This document shows, in pieces, positions 51,679 to 59,961 of a stretch of DNA of 64,000 nucleotides. This DNA is from Actinophytocola gossypii (lineage in GTDB: Bacteria > Actinomycetota > Actinomycetes > Mycobacteriales > Pseudonocardiaceae), in contig NZ_JAFFZE010000015.1 in NCBI RefSeq assembly GCF_025165815.1, positions 248,001-312,000 of the forward strand, written 5' to 3'. Every line of letters starts with the position of its first letter. The first letter of the stretch is position 1. The position numbers were made by a program, and so were the translations under genes. The notes beneath the pieces are model-generated. The model made no database searches and was not told the DNA's origin. It saw only the letters and a list, made by a program, of their open reading frames with translations.

Positions 51679-53115
51679 ATGGCAGACCTGGCACAGATCG
51701 GTGTCAGCGGGCTCGCGGTCATGGGCCGCAACCTGGCCCGCAACCTCGCGCGCAACGGCTTCTCGGTCGCGCTGCACAACCGCACCTCCGCGCGCACGAA
51801 GTCGCTGGTGGCCGAGCACGGCGACGAGGGCACCTTCGTGCCGACCGAGACGCTCGAGGAGTTCGTCGCCGCCCTGGAACGGCCCCGTCGGGTCGTGATC
51901 ATGGTGAAGGCGGGCGCGCCGACCGACGCCGTCATCGACGAGCTCGTCCCGCTGCTCGACGAGGGCGACATCGTGATCGACTGCGGCAACGCGCACTACG
52001 CCGACACCCGCCGCCGCGAGGCCGACCTGCGGGAACGCGGCCTGCACTTCGTCGGCGCGGGCGTGTCCGGTGGGGAGGAGGGCGCCCTGCTCGGCCCGAG
52101 CATCATGCCCGGCGGCTCGAAGGAGTCCTACGCCACGCTCGGCCCGATGTTCGAGAAGATCGCCGCGCACGTCGACGGCACCCCGTGCTGCGTGCACGTC
52201 GGCCCGGACGGCGCCGGCCACTTCGTCAAGATGGTGCACAACGGCATCGAGTACGCCGACATGCAGCTGATCGCGGAGGCCTACGACCTGCTCCGGGACG
52301 GTCTCGGCGCGTCAGCCGCCGACCTGTCGAGGATCTTCGCCGAGTGGAACACCGGCGACCTGGCGTCGTTCCTCATCGAGATCACCGCCGAGGTGCTCGG
52401 ACACACCGACGCCGCCACCGGCCAGGCGTTCGTGGACGTCGTGCTGGACCAGGCCGAGCAGAAGGGCACCGGCCGCTGGACCGTGCAGACCGCGCTCGAC
52501 CTGGGCGTTCCGGTCACCGGCATCGCCGAGGCCACGTTCGCCCGCGCGCTGTCCGCGCACCCCGAGCAGCGGGACGCGGCCCGCGAGGCGCTGCCCGGAC
52601 CGGCACGGGGCTCGGTCCCGGTGTCCGACCGCGACGCCTTCGTGGACGACGTCCGCAAGGCCCTGTACGCGTCCAAGGTGGTGGCCTACGCGCAGGGCTA
52701 CGACCAGATGGCCGCGGCGAGCGCGGAGTACGGCTGGGACATCGACCTGGGCGCGATGGCCACCATCTGGCGGGGTGGCTGCATCATCCGGGCCAGGTTC
52801 CTGGACCGGATCAAGGACGCCTACGCCGAGGAGCGCCCGGCGTCCCTGCTGGTCGCGCCGTACTTCCGGGACGCGGTCGCCGAGGGCCAGGAGGCCTGGC
52901 GCCGGATCGTCGCGCACGCGGCGAAGGCCGGCATCCCCACGCCCGGGTTCTCCTCCGCGCTCGCGTACTACGACGCCCTGCGCGCCGACCGGCTGCCCGC
53001 CGCCCTGATCCAGGGCCTGCGCGACTTCTTCGGCGCGCACACGTACAAGCGGGTCGACCGCGAGGGCACCTTCCACACCCTGTGGGGCGGCGACCGCGCC
53101 GAGGTCGAAGCCTGA
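51679..53115 (+). CDS. gnd: 6-phosphogluconate dehydrogenase (decarboxylating)
   Basis: 478 residues, the long dimeric form. The NADP loop is GVSGLAVMGRNLARNLARNG. DCGNAHYADT, GAGVSGGEEGALLGPSIMPG and GHFVKMVHNGIEYADMQLI (catalytic Lys and His-Asn-Gly) are standard. WRGGCIIRARFL and FFGAHTYKRVDREGTFHTLW complete the family pattern. It converts 6-phosphogluconate to ribulose 5-phosphate with CO2 release, in the pentose phosphate pathway. It ends one base from the convergent DUF3072 gene. Confidence 0.97.
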   Translation: MADLAQIGVSGLAVMGRNLARNLARNGFSVALHNRTSARTKSLVAEHGDEGTFVPTETLEEFVAALERPRRVVIMVKAGAPTDAVIDELVPLLDEGDIVIDCGNAHYADTRRREADLRERGLHFVGAGVSGGEEGALLGPSIMPGGSKESYATLGPMFEKIAAHVDGTPCCVHVGPDGAGHFVKMVHNGIEYADMQLIAEAYDLLRDGLGASAADLSRIFAEWNTGDLASFLIEITAEVLGHTDAATGQAFVDVVLDQAEQKGTGRWTVQTALDLGVPVTGIAEATFARALSAHPEQRDAAREALPGPARGSVPVSDRDAFVDDVRKALYASKVVAYAQGYDQMAAASAEYGWDIDLGAMATIWRGGCIIRARFLDRIKDAYAEERPASLLVAPYFRDAVAEGQEAWRRIVAHAAKAGIPTPGFSSALAYYDALRADRLPAALIQGLRDFFGAHTYKRVDREGTFHTLWGGDRAEVEA

Positions 53116-53116
53116 G

Positions 53117-53311
53117 TCATCCCCGGCCGGTGCGGGCCTGGAGTTCGTCGATGAGCTCGGAGGCCCGCGCCTTGGTCAGGCCGTCGGGCACCTCGACGCC
53201 CGCTTCCTGGGCGAGGGTGTGCAGGTAGGACCCCTGAGGACCGGTCATCGGCTCGTCGCCGGTGGTCCAGTCCTCGGGGTCCTTGTCCGGCACGGGTGTC
53301 ACGTCGGTCAT
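53117..53311 (-). CDS. DUF3072-type small protein
   Basis: 64 residues. DWTTGDEPMTGPQGSYLHTL and ASELIDELQARTGRG match the short actinobacterial DUF3072 proteins: an acidic N-terminus, a Thr-Gly-Pro-Gln turn and a SAP-like helix pair near the end (GLTKARASELIDEL). No role is known. The gene has its own start with AGGA upstream and stands between gnd and the quinone-oxidoreductase-like gene. Confidence 0.8.
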   Translation of the reverse strand: MTDVTPVPDKDPEDWTTGDEPMTGPQGSYLHTLAQEAGVEVPDGLTKARASELIDELQARTGRG

Positions 53312-53368
53312 CGTGGACTCCTTCCTCGAACGTGCGTTCGAGGTACCCGGCGCGTCGAGGACGTACAC

Positions 53369-54334
53369 CTACGGATCTCGGACCGGTGTCAGCACGATGC
53401 GGCCACTCGTCCCACCCCCGGCCTGGCGGAGCCACGCCGCTGCCACCTCCGCCAGCGGCACCGCCTCGTACGGCACCGCCAGCCGCCCCGCCAGCGCGTG
53501 GCCGGCGACCGTGCGGATCGCCGTGGCGCGTTGCTCCGGGGTCAGCTCGTTGTTGGTGTAGCCGAGCACCCGCAGGGACCTCCCACGGATCGTCGACGAG
53601 TCGAGCGGGCTGGTCTCCGACGCCGAGCCGCCCAGGTTCACCAGCCGTCCACCCGGCCCCAGCGCCCGTGCCGCGGCCGCCGCCGGAGCGCCGAACAGCG
53701 GGTCGACCACCAGGTCCACCGACCCGTCCGCCGCCTCGGTGAAGCGGGCCGCGAGCACCGCGACATCCTCGGTGTCCAGGGCCACCACGGCGTCCGCGCC
53801 GGCGCGGAGCGCGCGTTCCTGGGCCGCCGCCGACCGGGCGGCCGCCACCACCCGCCTGGCACCGGCCGCGCGGGCCAGCTGGACGGCCGACTGGCCGACC
53901 ACGCCACCCGCCCCCAGCACGATCACCTGCTCGCCGGCCTCCAGAACACCCGTCCAGGTCAGGGCCATGTGCGCGGCCACCGCCGACAGCCCGAGCGCGG
54001 CGAACGCCACCGGGTCGGTGCCCGCCGGCAGCTCCACCAGCGACGACGCCGGTACCGCGACCACGTCCGCCATGCTGCCGTCGCCCGGTGCCATGCCGGC
54101 CGACGTGGGGAACCAGACCGGGTGCCCGCCGGCCAGGCCGACGCCCTGCACACCCGGCACGTACGGGGTGCGCGGACGCCCGAAGTACGACGTGCCGCTC
54201 GCGCACAGCAGGTCCAGCGGCGTGATCGGCGCCGCCAGCACCTCGACCAGGGTCTCGTCCCGCGCCGGGGCTTGGACGGCGCGCTCGACCACGGCGGGCG
54301 GCTCGCCTGCGGTGTGGATCTCGGCCGCGCGCAT
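53369..54334 (-). CDS. Quinone-oxidoreductase-type medium-chain dehydrogenase/reductase
   Basis: 321 residues. The N-terminal GroES-like domain has PITPLDLLCASG and PYVPGVQGVGLA. The NADPH fold carries VIVLGAGGVVGQSAVQLARA and GADAVVALD, and the substrate domain follows. The catalytic zinc Cys/His are absent, placing it with the zinc-free quinone reductase/enoyl reductase group. It is the last gene of the aromatic cluster, one base from the ligA-like gene, and could reduce a quinone or an enone formed in that pathway. Confidence 0.82.
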   Translation of the reverse strand: MRAAEIHTAGEPPAVVERAVQAPARDETLVEVLAAPITPLDLLCASGTSYFGRPRTPYVPGVQGVGLAGGHPVWFPTSAGMAPGDGSMADVVAVPASSLVELPAGTDPVAFAALGLSAVAAHMALTWTGVLEAGEQVIVLGAGGVVGQSAVQLARAAGARRVVAAARSAAAQERALRAGADAVVALDTEDVAVLAARFTEAADGSVDLVVDPLFGAPAAAAARALGPGGRLVNLGGSASETSPLDSSTIRGRSLRVLGYTNNELTPEQRATAIRTVAGHALAGRLAVPYEAVPLAEVAAAWLRQAGGGTSGRIVLTPVRDP

Positions 54335-54693
54335 CAGGTCGCGATGTCCGGGTAGGGCAGCGAGAAGTGCGCCAGGCGCCGCGCGTACTCCAGCTGGAAG
54401 CCGAGACCGTCGTGATCCCGTTCGAACATCGCGATGAACAGGGTCAGCGTCAGGAACGGGTGCGCGCCCAGCTCGAACAGCCTCGGGTAGTCGTGGGTGG
54501 CCAGGGCCTCCCGCTCGGCGTCGGCGAAGCGCAGCCAGGTCGACGACTCGCCGGTGTGGCAGTTCAGCAGCCGGTTCGCCTCCGTCGACTCCCACCACTC
54601 GACCGTCCCCTGTGGATCGTCCCGGTAGCGCTCGACGAGCGAGGGGTCGCGGTCCACGGTGAACAGGAACTTGTTCAGCAGGTATTTGCTCAC
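54334..54693 (-). CDS. Extradiol dioxygenase small (LigA-like) subunit
   Basis: 119 residues. KYLLNKFLFTVDRDPSLVER and LTEEERxALxxxDxxxLxxxGxHPFL-like sequence (FADAEREALATHDYPRLFEL, then GAHPFLTLTL) are features of the LigA superfamily, which closes over the active site of LigB-type enzymes. The GTG has GAGGAG 5 bases upstream, but that site lies in a small hairpin in the interval to the ligB-like gene. It probably forms a heteromer with that dioxygenase. Confidence 0.85.
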   Translation of the reverse strand: MSKYLLNKFLFTVDRDPSLVERYRDDPQGTVEWWESTEANRLLNCHTGESSTWLRFADAEREALATHDYPRLFELGAHPFLTLTLFIAMFERDHDGLGFQLEYARRLAHFSLPYPDIAT

Positions 54694-54695
54694 GA

Positions 54696-54763
54696 CGACT
54701 CCTCGCAGGCTCGGAGTCGCCGCTCGCGGTCGCCCTGTGTCATTGGTTCGCTCGCAAGCTCGC
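54696..54763 (-). promoter_or_regulatory. ligB-ligA spacer with a hairpin at the ligA ribosome site
   Basis: On the mRNA, CGACTCC (54719-54713) pairs with GGAGTCG (54702-54696), and the second arm overlaps the GAGGAG site of the ligA-like gene. The spacer also carries GCGAGCTTGCGAGCGAAC next to the ligB stop, and a 10-bp direct repeat GCTCACGACG at both ends (54689-54698, 54762-54771). It may tune the subunit ratio or be a dispersed actinobacterial repeat. Confidence 0.45.
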
Positions 54764-55630
54764 TCACGACGCGGCGCCCCCGTTCGGGTACCAGGTGAAG
54801 TACGCCTCCATCGTGTGGAACAGGTCGTAGGTGTCCACGTAGTCGGCCTTGCGGCCCTCGCCCGCCACGCCCATCATCAGCATGAAGTCCATGAAACCGT
54901 GGGTGGCGTTCCCCGGCAGGTGCAGGCTGTCCAGCGTCACGTCCGCGCAGCAGCCCTCGATGTCACCGGTCGAGATCCACTCCACCGCCCGGCGGTCGAA
55001 CTCCGGGTCCGGGCCGTGCGGGCCGAACTGCCTTGGTCCGCCCAGCTCCAGCGACAGGTGGCCGGTGCCGATCACCGCCACCCGCTGGTCCGACGGCCAG
55101 GACTCGACCAGCTCGCGGATCGTCTGTCCCAGTTGGACGAAACGTTTCGGTCTGGGCAGCGGCGGGGCGAAGATGTTGGTGTAGATCGGCACGATCGGCA
55201 GGTCGTTCTGCGGGCGCAGGGTGATGATCGGGCAGGTGATCGAGTGGTCGATCCGCAGCTCGTTGGAGAACGCCAGGTCGAAGCCGGCGTCGATGCCCTC
55301 GCGCAGGATGTAGGACGACAGGTCCTCGCTCCCGGTCATCACCATCCGGGGCAGGCCGAACTCGCGTTCCTCGTTGTACCAGTTCGCGTCGTAGAACGGC
55401 GCCTTGCCGACCAGGAACTGCGGCATGTTGTCCAGCCACAGCTGGTGGAAGTGGTCCGAGCCGACCATGACCAGCACGTCCGGGTTCGCCCTGGTCAGGG
55501 TCTCGCGGAACGCCTCGACCTTGCGCACCCACTCGTCGGCGAACGGGGGCCGGTCCTCGCCGGTCGCGGTGCTCGCCCGGTAGTAGAAGGGGTGGTGCGT
55601 GGACGCGATCACCGCGACCAGCTCAGCCAT
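54764..55630 (-). CDS. Class III extradiol ring-cleavage dioxygenase (LigB family)
   Basis: 288 residues. VAVIASTHHPFYY (His12 and His13 region) and VMVGSDHFHQLW (His60, His62) supply iron ligands, with further acidic and His positions in VIGTGHLSLELGG. It opens catechol-type rings beside the hydroxyl pair with O2. GHLSLELGGP and a separate LigA subunit resemble the protocatechuate/gallate group, but the exact substrate cannot be read. It overlaps the start of the next upstream gene's 3' end by 8 bp (55623-55630). Confidence 0.88.
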   Translation of the reverse strand: MAELVAVIASTHHPFYYRASTATGEDRPPFADEWVRKVEAFRETLTRANPDVLVMVGSDHFHQLWLDNMPQFLVGKAPFYDANWYNEEREFGLPRMVMTGSEDLSSYILREGIDAGFDLAFSNELRIDHSITCPIITLRPQNDLPIVPIYTNIFAPPLPRPKRFVQLGQTIRELVESWPSDQRVAVIGTGHLSLELGGPRQFGPHGPDPEFDRRAVEWISTGDIEGCCADVTLDSLHLPGNATHGFMDFMLMMGVAGEGRKADYVDTYDLFHTMEAYFTWYPNGGAAS

Positions 55631-56420
55631 GCGGACCTCCTTGTGCGGATGGCGGGACGGACCGGTTGTTGAGGTCGACGGACAGGAAGATGTCGTTGCC
55701 GACCGGGTGGCGCAGCTCCTCGGCGAGCTGCCCGATCAGGCCGGCGGTCCTGGCCAGCAGCGCGAACCCGCGCAGCAGTTCCAGCGGCAGCCCGAGGTCG
55801 GCGAGCGCGGCCCCGCACACCCCGGCGCCGTTGAGCGGCAGCGTCTTCCCGAGCACCCGGGGGTGCACCCGGCCGATCGCGGCGAACAGCGACAGGTGCG
55901 GGCCGACCAGCCCCTCCTCCCGCGCGATCTGGAACAGCCTCGGCGTGCGCGGGTCGCCGTCCTTGTGCACGTGGTGACCGAGGCCGGGGATGAACCGCCC
56001 GGCCGCGCGTTCGGCGGTGACGACCTCCAGCGCCAGCTCGTCCCAGCCGTCGTCGCCGGCCGGCGGCTCGCGCTCGACGAGCACCTCGTGCAGGAACCGG
56101 CCGCAGTCCTCGGTGACGCCGAGGAAGCGGGACCCGCCGCCGAGCAGCCCGGCCGCCAGCGCGCCCTGCACGGAGTCGGGCGCGGACAGGTAGGTCAGCC
56201 GGGTGACGATCGCGGTGGGGGTGAAGCCGTGGTCGGCGAGCGCGGCCAGCACCGCCTCGAACACGCGGGTCTCGCCGGGCGTCGGGCGGCGCTGGGTGGC
56301 GAGCCAGAACGCCAGCTCGCCGAAGCCGACCTCGCCCATCACGTCGGTGGCCAGGTCCTTGCCCAGCAGGGTGATCGAGTCACGGGAGGACGCGCCGAGC
56401 GCCGTCGGGTACTCAGGCAT
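55623..56420 (-). CDS. Citryl-CoA lyase / citrate-synthase-family protein
   Basis: 265 residues, the short form of the citrate synthase fold. RFIPGLGHHVHKDGDPRTPR corresponds to the active-site PGFGHPVYK-DPR segment with its catalytic His, and LPLNGAGVCGAALADLGLP holds the Asp. Such short proteins act as citryl-CoA lyases, splitting a citrate-like CoA ester to acetyl-CoA and a 2-oxoacid. With the CoA-transferase encoded just upstream, this suggests a CoA-dependent end to the ring-cleavage pathway. Overlaps both neighbours by 8 bp. Confidence 0.8.
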   Translation of the reverse strand: MPEYPTALGASSRDSITLLGKDLATDVMGEVGFGELAFWLATQRRPTPGETRVFEAVLAALADHGFTPTAIVTRLTYLSAPDSVQGALAAGLLGGGSRFLGVTEDCGRFLHEVLVEREPPAGDDGWDELALEVVTAERAAGRFIPGLGHHVHKDGDPRTPRLFQIAREEGLVGPHLSLFAAIGRVHPRVLGKTLPLNGAGVCGAALADLGLPLELLRGFALLARTAGLIGQLAEELRHPVGNDIFLSVDLNNRSVPPSAQGGPHG

Positions 56421-57537
56421 CGGGATCGGCCAGCCACTTCCGCAGTTCGGCGCCGTGCTCGTCCAGCTCAGGCGGGGGTAGCCGGTAGCTCGCCGGGGTG
56501 GCGGAGAACCGGATCGGGTGACGGGTGGTGGGCACCGCGCGGTCGCCGTCGCCTACCTCGACCACCGGCTCCAGCTCGAACCGTTCGGCCATGGCGAAGC
56601 CGCCGTCGATCGTGTTGATCGGTCCGCACGGGACGCCCGCGGCGACGAGCAGGTCGAACCACTCGTTCGCGCCCCGGGTCCGCAGCCGCTCGACCAGCAG
56701 CGGGCGCAGCTCCGCGCGGTTCTCGGTGCGGTCGGCGTTGCGGGCGAAACGGGGGTCGTCGGCCAGTTCCGGCACGCCGAGCACCTCGCACAGCTTGCGG
56801 AACTGCGGGTCGTTGGCGGCGGTGACGATCAGGTCGTTGTCGGCGGTCGGCAGCGGCTCGTACGGGAAGACGCTGGGGTGCGCGTTGCCCATCCGGTACG
56901 GCACCGTCCCACCCGCCGCGTACGCCGAGCTGTGGTTGACCAGGCCGGTCAGCGCCGAGGACAGCAGGTTGACCTCGACCAGCTGGCCCTCGCCGGTGGC
57001 GTCCCGGTGCCGCAGCGCGGCCAGGATCCCGATGACCGCGTGGTTGCCGGCCATCACGTCGAAGACCGAGATCCCGGCGCGGTAGGGCGGACCGTCCGGG
57101 TCGCCGGTGAGGCTCATCAGGCCGGAGATCGCCTGGACCATCAGGTCGTAGCCGGGCACGTGCCGGCCCGCGCCGGAGCCGAACCCGGTGATCGAGGTGT
57201 AGACCAGGCCGGGGTTGCGCTCGCGCACCGACGCGAAGTCCAGGCCGAACCGGGCCAGGCCGCCCGGCTTGAAGTTCTCGATCAGCACGTCCGCGCGGGC
57301 GGCCAGCTCGCGGGCCGCCGCCGCGTCGGCGTCCTCGCGCAGGTCGAGCGCGATCGACCGCTTGCCCCGGTTGATCCCCAGGTAGTAGGTCGACACACCG
57401 TCGCGCACCGGAGGCATCCAGGTGCGGGTGTCGTCGCCGCCCGGGCCCTCGACCTTGACCACCTCTGCGCCCAGGTCGGCGAGCAGCATGGTGGCGTACG
57501 GCCCGGCGAGGATCCGGGAGAAGTCGGCGACGAGCAC
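56413..57537 (-). CDS. CaiB/BaiF family CoA-transferase (class III)
   Basis: 374 residues from GTG 57537. VADFSRILAGPYATMLLADL, EVVKVEGPGGDDTRTW, YLGINRGKRSIALDLR, DVLIENFKPGGLARFGL and YDLMVQAISGLMSLTG are class III hallmarks; the catalytic Asp is in YDLMVQA. It moves CoA between carboxylic acids. Family members usually begin GPLDGV, and these residues are encoded just upstream in frame (IGPLDG), preceded at a proper distance by GGAGG, but without ATG, GTG or TTG. An ATC at 57555 may be the real start. IclR-type dyads lie just beyond. Confidence 0.88.
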   Translation of the reverse strand: MLVADFSRILAGPYATMLLADLGAEVVKVEGPGGDDTRTWMPPVRDGVSTYYLGINRGKRSIALDLREDADAAAARELAARADVLIENFKPGGLARFGLDFASVRERNPGLVYTSITGFGSGAGRHVPGYDLMVQAISGLMSLTGDPDGPPYRAGISVFDVMAGNHAVIGILAALRHRDATGEGQLVEVNLLSSALTGLVNHSSAYAAGGTVPYRMGNAHPSVFPYEPLPTADNDLIVTAANDPQFRKLCEVLGVPELADDPRFARNADRTENRAELRPLLVERLRTRGANEWFDLLVAAGVPCGPINTIDGGFAMAERFELEPVVEVGDGDRAVPTTRHPIRFSATPASYRLPPPELDEHGAELRKWLADPDA

Positions 57538-57566
57538 GCCGTCGAGCGGTCCGATGACACACCTCC

Positions 57567-57591
57567 GTCCGTATGGCGGACAACCGTCCGC
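57567..57591 (-). promoter_or_regulatory. IclR-type operator before the ring-cleavage operon
   Basis: GTCCG-TATGG-CGGAC (57567-57581) is a perfect 15-bp dyad, and GCGGAC-AACC-GTCCGC (57576-57591) overlaps it. TnCGxnnnnCGnA-type dyads are usual for IclR proteins. The IclR gene ends 31 bp away. A related CGGACA/TGTCCG dyad lies at 58487-58500, which supports a common regulator. Confidence 0.6.
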
Positions 57592-57621
57592 GACAACGCT
57601 AGGCGCGTCCCGTGAGGACCG

Positions 57622-58425
57622 TCAAGCGGTGCGGGTCACGTGCGGCGCGGTGGCCAGCCGGGCGAAGTCGGCGCTGATCTCCCCCGCGGTGTGCAGCAGC
57701 AGCGGCAGGTGGTGCTCGACCAGGTGCTCGAGGCTGGTCTCGGCGGCGTGGGTGTTGACGTTCAGCGCGGCGACCACCCGGCCGGTGCCGTCGCGCAGGG
57801 GAGCGGCAACCGAACGGATGCCCAGGGCCAGCTGCTCGTCGGTGAGCGCCCAGCCGCGCGCCCGGACCTCCCGCAACGCCGCCTCCCGCTCGGCCCGGTC
57901 CGGCTGCCAGCGCGGGGTGAGCCCGGACCGGGTTGGCTCGGCCAGCACCGCGTCGACCTCCTCCGGACACAGCGCCGCGAGCAGCACCTTGCCGAGCGAC
58001 GTCTGCAGTGCCGGGAACCGGGTGCCGATCTGCACGGCGAGGGCCACGATCTTGGGCACCGCGACCCTGGCGACGTAGACGATGTCCGAGCCGTCGAGCT
58101 GGGCGACCGAGCACGACTCGTTCGTCCGCTCGGACAGCCGCTCCATGTGCGGGCGGGCGACGTCCCACAGGCCCTGCGACCGGACGTAGGCCACGCCGAG
58201 GTCGAGCACCCGGGGGGTGAGCGCGAACCCGCCCGCCTCCGCGCGCACGTAGCCGAGTTCCTGGAGGGTCAGCAGGATCCGCCGGGCGGTCGGCCGGGCG
58301 AGCCCGGTCGCGGACGCCACGTCGGACAGCGACATCGCCGGCCGGTTCGGGGTGAACGCCGCGATCACGTCCAGCCCCCGCGCCAGCGCCTCGATGAAAT
58401 CCGGTCCGGTGCGTTCCCTCGGCAT
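57622..58425 (-). CDS. IclR-family transcriptional regulator (PcaR/PcaU-like)
   Basis: 267 residues. The winged helix-turn-helix is RGLDVIAAFTPNRPAMSLSD followed by VASATGLARPTARRILLTL. The effector domain shows the LGKVLLAALCPEEVD and RGWALTDEQLALGIRSVAAP segments of the PcaR/PcaU group, which respond to aromatic acids. It lies between the ring-cleavage operon and a divergent amidohydrolase gene, with related dyads in front of both, so it probably controls both units. Confidence 0.88.
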   Translation of the reverse strand: MPRERTGPDFIEALARGLDVIAAFTPNRPAMSLSDVASATGLARPTARRILLTLQELGYVRAEAGGFALTPRVLDLGVAYVRSQGLWDVARPHMERLSERTNESCSVAQLDGSDIVYVARVAVPKIVALAVQIGTRFPALQTSLGKVLLAALCPEEVDAVLAEPTRSGLTPRWQPDRAEREAALREVRARGWALTDEQLALGIRSVAAPLRDGTGRVVAALNVNTHAAETSLEHLVEHHLPLLLHTAGEISADFARLATAPHVTRTA

Positions 58426-58486
58426 GGCGGCTCCTTGACTTCCCTCGACCCGCGGATCAGAGTAACCCCACCAGGTCGCCGCTGTA

Positions 58487-58500
58487 CGGACATGTGTCCG
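58487..58500 (+). promoter_or_regulatory. Dyad CGGACA-TG-TGTCCG between iclR and the amidohydrolase gene
   Basis: A perfect 6-bp inverted repeat with a 2-base centre, 18 bp upstream of ATG 58519. It shares the CGGAC half-site with the dyads at 57567-57591 and probably binds the same IclR regulator, here with shorter spacing. Confidence 0.5.
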
Positions 58501-58518
58501 ATGGAGAGGGAGCGCACG

Positions 58519-59961
58519 ATGAACGAGATCGCGGCCGGACGCCCCATCGTGTTCCGCGGTGGCACCGTGCTGCCGATGGACGACACCCGCCGGGTACTCA
58601 CCGGAGCCGACGTCCTCGTCGTCGGCGACACGATCGCCGCCGTCGGTCCCGAGCTTGAGGTTCCCGACGACACCGCGGTGATCGACGCGACCGACGGCAT
58701 CGTCATGCCCGGCATGATCGACACCCACCGGCACATGTGGCAGACCGCCATGCGCGGCTACGGCGCCGACTGGACGCTCACCCAGTACTTCGTCTGGTAC
58801 TACCTGGAACACGGTGTCAAGTTCCGCCCCCAGGACGTGCACGCCGGCAACGTGCTCGCCGCGCTGGAGGCACTGGAGGCGGGCGTGACCACGGTCGTCG
58901 ACTGGTCACACGGCCTGCGCACCGTCGACCACGCCGACGCCGCCCTCGACGCGCTGCGCTCGGTCCCCGGCCGGTACGTCCTCGCCTACGGCAACATCCA
59001 GGCCCCGCCGGCCGAGTGGACCGCCGCACCCGAGTTCCACGCCTTCGTCGACCGGCTCCCGCGCGACGACATGCTCGGCTTCCAGCTGGCCTTCGACGTC
59101 ACCGGCGACCCGTCCTTCCCGGAGAAGCCGGCGTTCGAGGTGGCCCGCGAGCTCGGCGTCCCGGTCACCACGCACGCCGGCGTGTGGGGCGCGACCAGCG
59201 ACGACGGCATCCGGCTGATGCACGACAACGGCTTCATGGGCCCCGAGACGATCTACGTGCACGCCGCGTCGCTGTCCGCGGACTCCTACCACCGGATCGC
59301 CGCGACCGGCGGCTCCATCTCGGTGTCCACCGAGAGCGAGCAGAGCGCGGGCCAGGGTTACCCGCCCACCTGGGCGATCCGCGCGCACGGCATCCCGGTG
59401 TCGCTGTCGATGGACACCAGCGTGTGGTGGTCGGGCGACCTGTTCTCCGCCATGCGCGCGACGCTCGGCGCCGACCGGTCACGCGACCACCTGGAGGCGC
59501 ACGCCAGCGGCGAGACGGTCACCGAGTGCCGGCTGCGGGCCGACCAGGTGGTGGCCTGGGCGACCCGAGGCGGCGCGGACGCGCTCGGCCGGTCGGACAT
59601 CGGCACCCTGGAAGTGGGCAGCAAGGCCGACGTGGTGCTGATCAAGAACGAGCACTCGCCGGTGTCGTTCCCGCTGCTCAACCCGTACGGGCACGTGGCG
59701 TTCCAGGCCCAGCGCGGCGACGTGCACACCGTGCTGGTCGACGGCCGCCTGGTCAAGCACGAGCACAAGCTGATCGACGTCGACCTGCGCGCCGCCCGCA
59801 GCGCGGTCGAGGAGACCGTGTCGTACCTGCGCGCCGAGCTGGGCGAGGAGGCGTGGGAGGCCGGCATGCACCCGGCGATCCCGGAGAGCAAGATCCTCGA
59901 CAACCCCTACACGTACACCGACTACCAGAGCTCCGCCACGCACACTCAGCGCACGGTGTAG
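58519..59961 (+). CDS. Amidohydrolase/chlorohydrolase-family protein (AtzA/TrzN/SsnA type)
   Basis: 480 residues. MPGMIDTHRHMWQTAMRGYG gives the HxH pair (His70 and His72); VTTHAGVWG supplies the third His, and SMDTSVWWSGDLF the Asp with the usual replacement context of this branch. The C-terminal IGTLEVGSKADVVLIKNEHS closes the barrel. Members deaminate or dechlorinate N-heterocycles and amides. ATG 58519 fits GGGAG spacing better than ATG 58501. Its location beside the aromatic cluster and the shared IclR-type dyad suggest that it prepares an amino- or halo-substituted substrate. Confidence 0.82.
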   Translation: MNEIAAGRPIVFRGGTVLPMDDTRRVLTGADVLVVGDTIAAVGPELEVPDDTAVIDATDGIVMPGMIDTHRHMWQTAMRGYGADWTLTQYFVWYYLEHGVKFRPQDVHAGNVLAALEALEAGVTTVVDWSHGLRTVDHADAALDALRSVPGRYVLAYGNIQAPPAEWTAAPEFHAFVDRLPRDDMLGFQLAFDVTGDPSFPEKPAFEVARELGVPVTTHAGVWGATSDDGIRLMHDNGFMGPETIYVHAASLSADSYHRIAATGGSISVSTESEQSAGQGYPPTWAIRAHGIPVSLSMDTSVWWSGDLFSAMRATLGADRSRDHLEAHASGETVTECRLRADQVVAWATRGGADALGRSDIGTLEVGSKADVVLIKNEHSPVSFPLLNPYGHVAFQAQRGDVHTVLVDGRLVKHEHKLIDVDLRAARSAVEETVSYLRAELGEEAWEAGMHPAIPESKILDNPYTYTDYQSSATHTQRTV

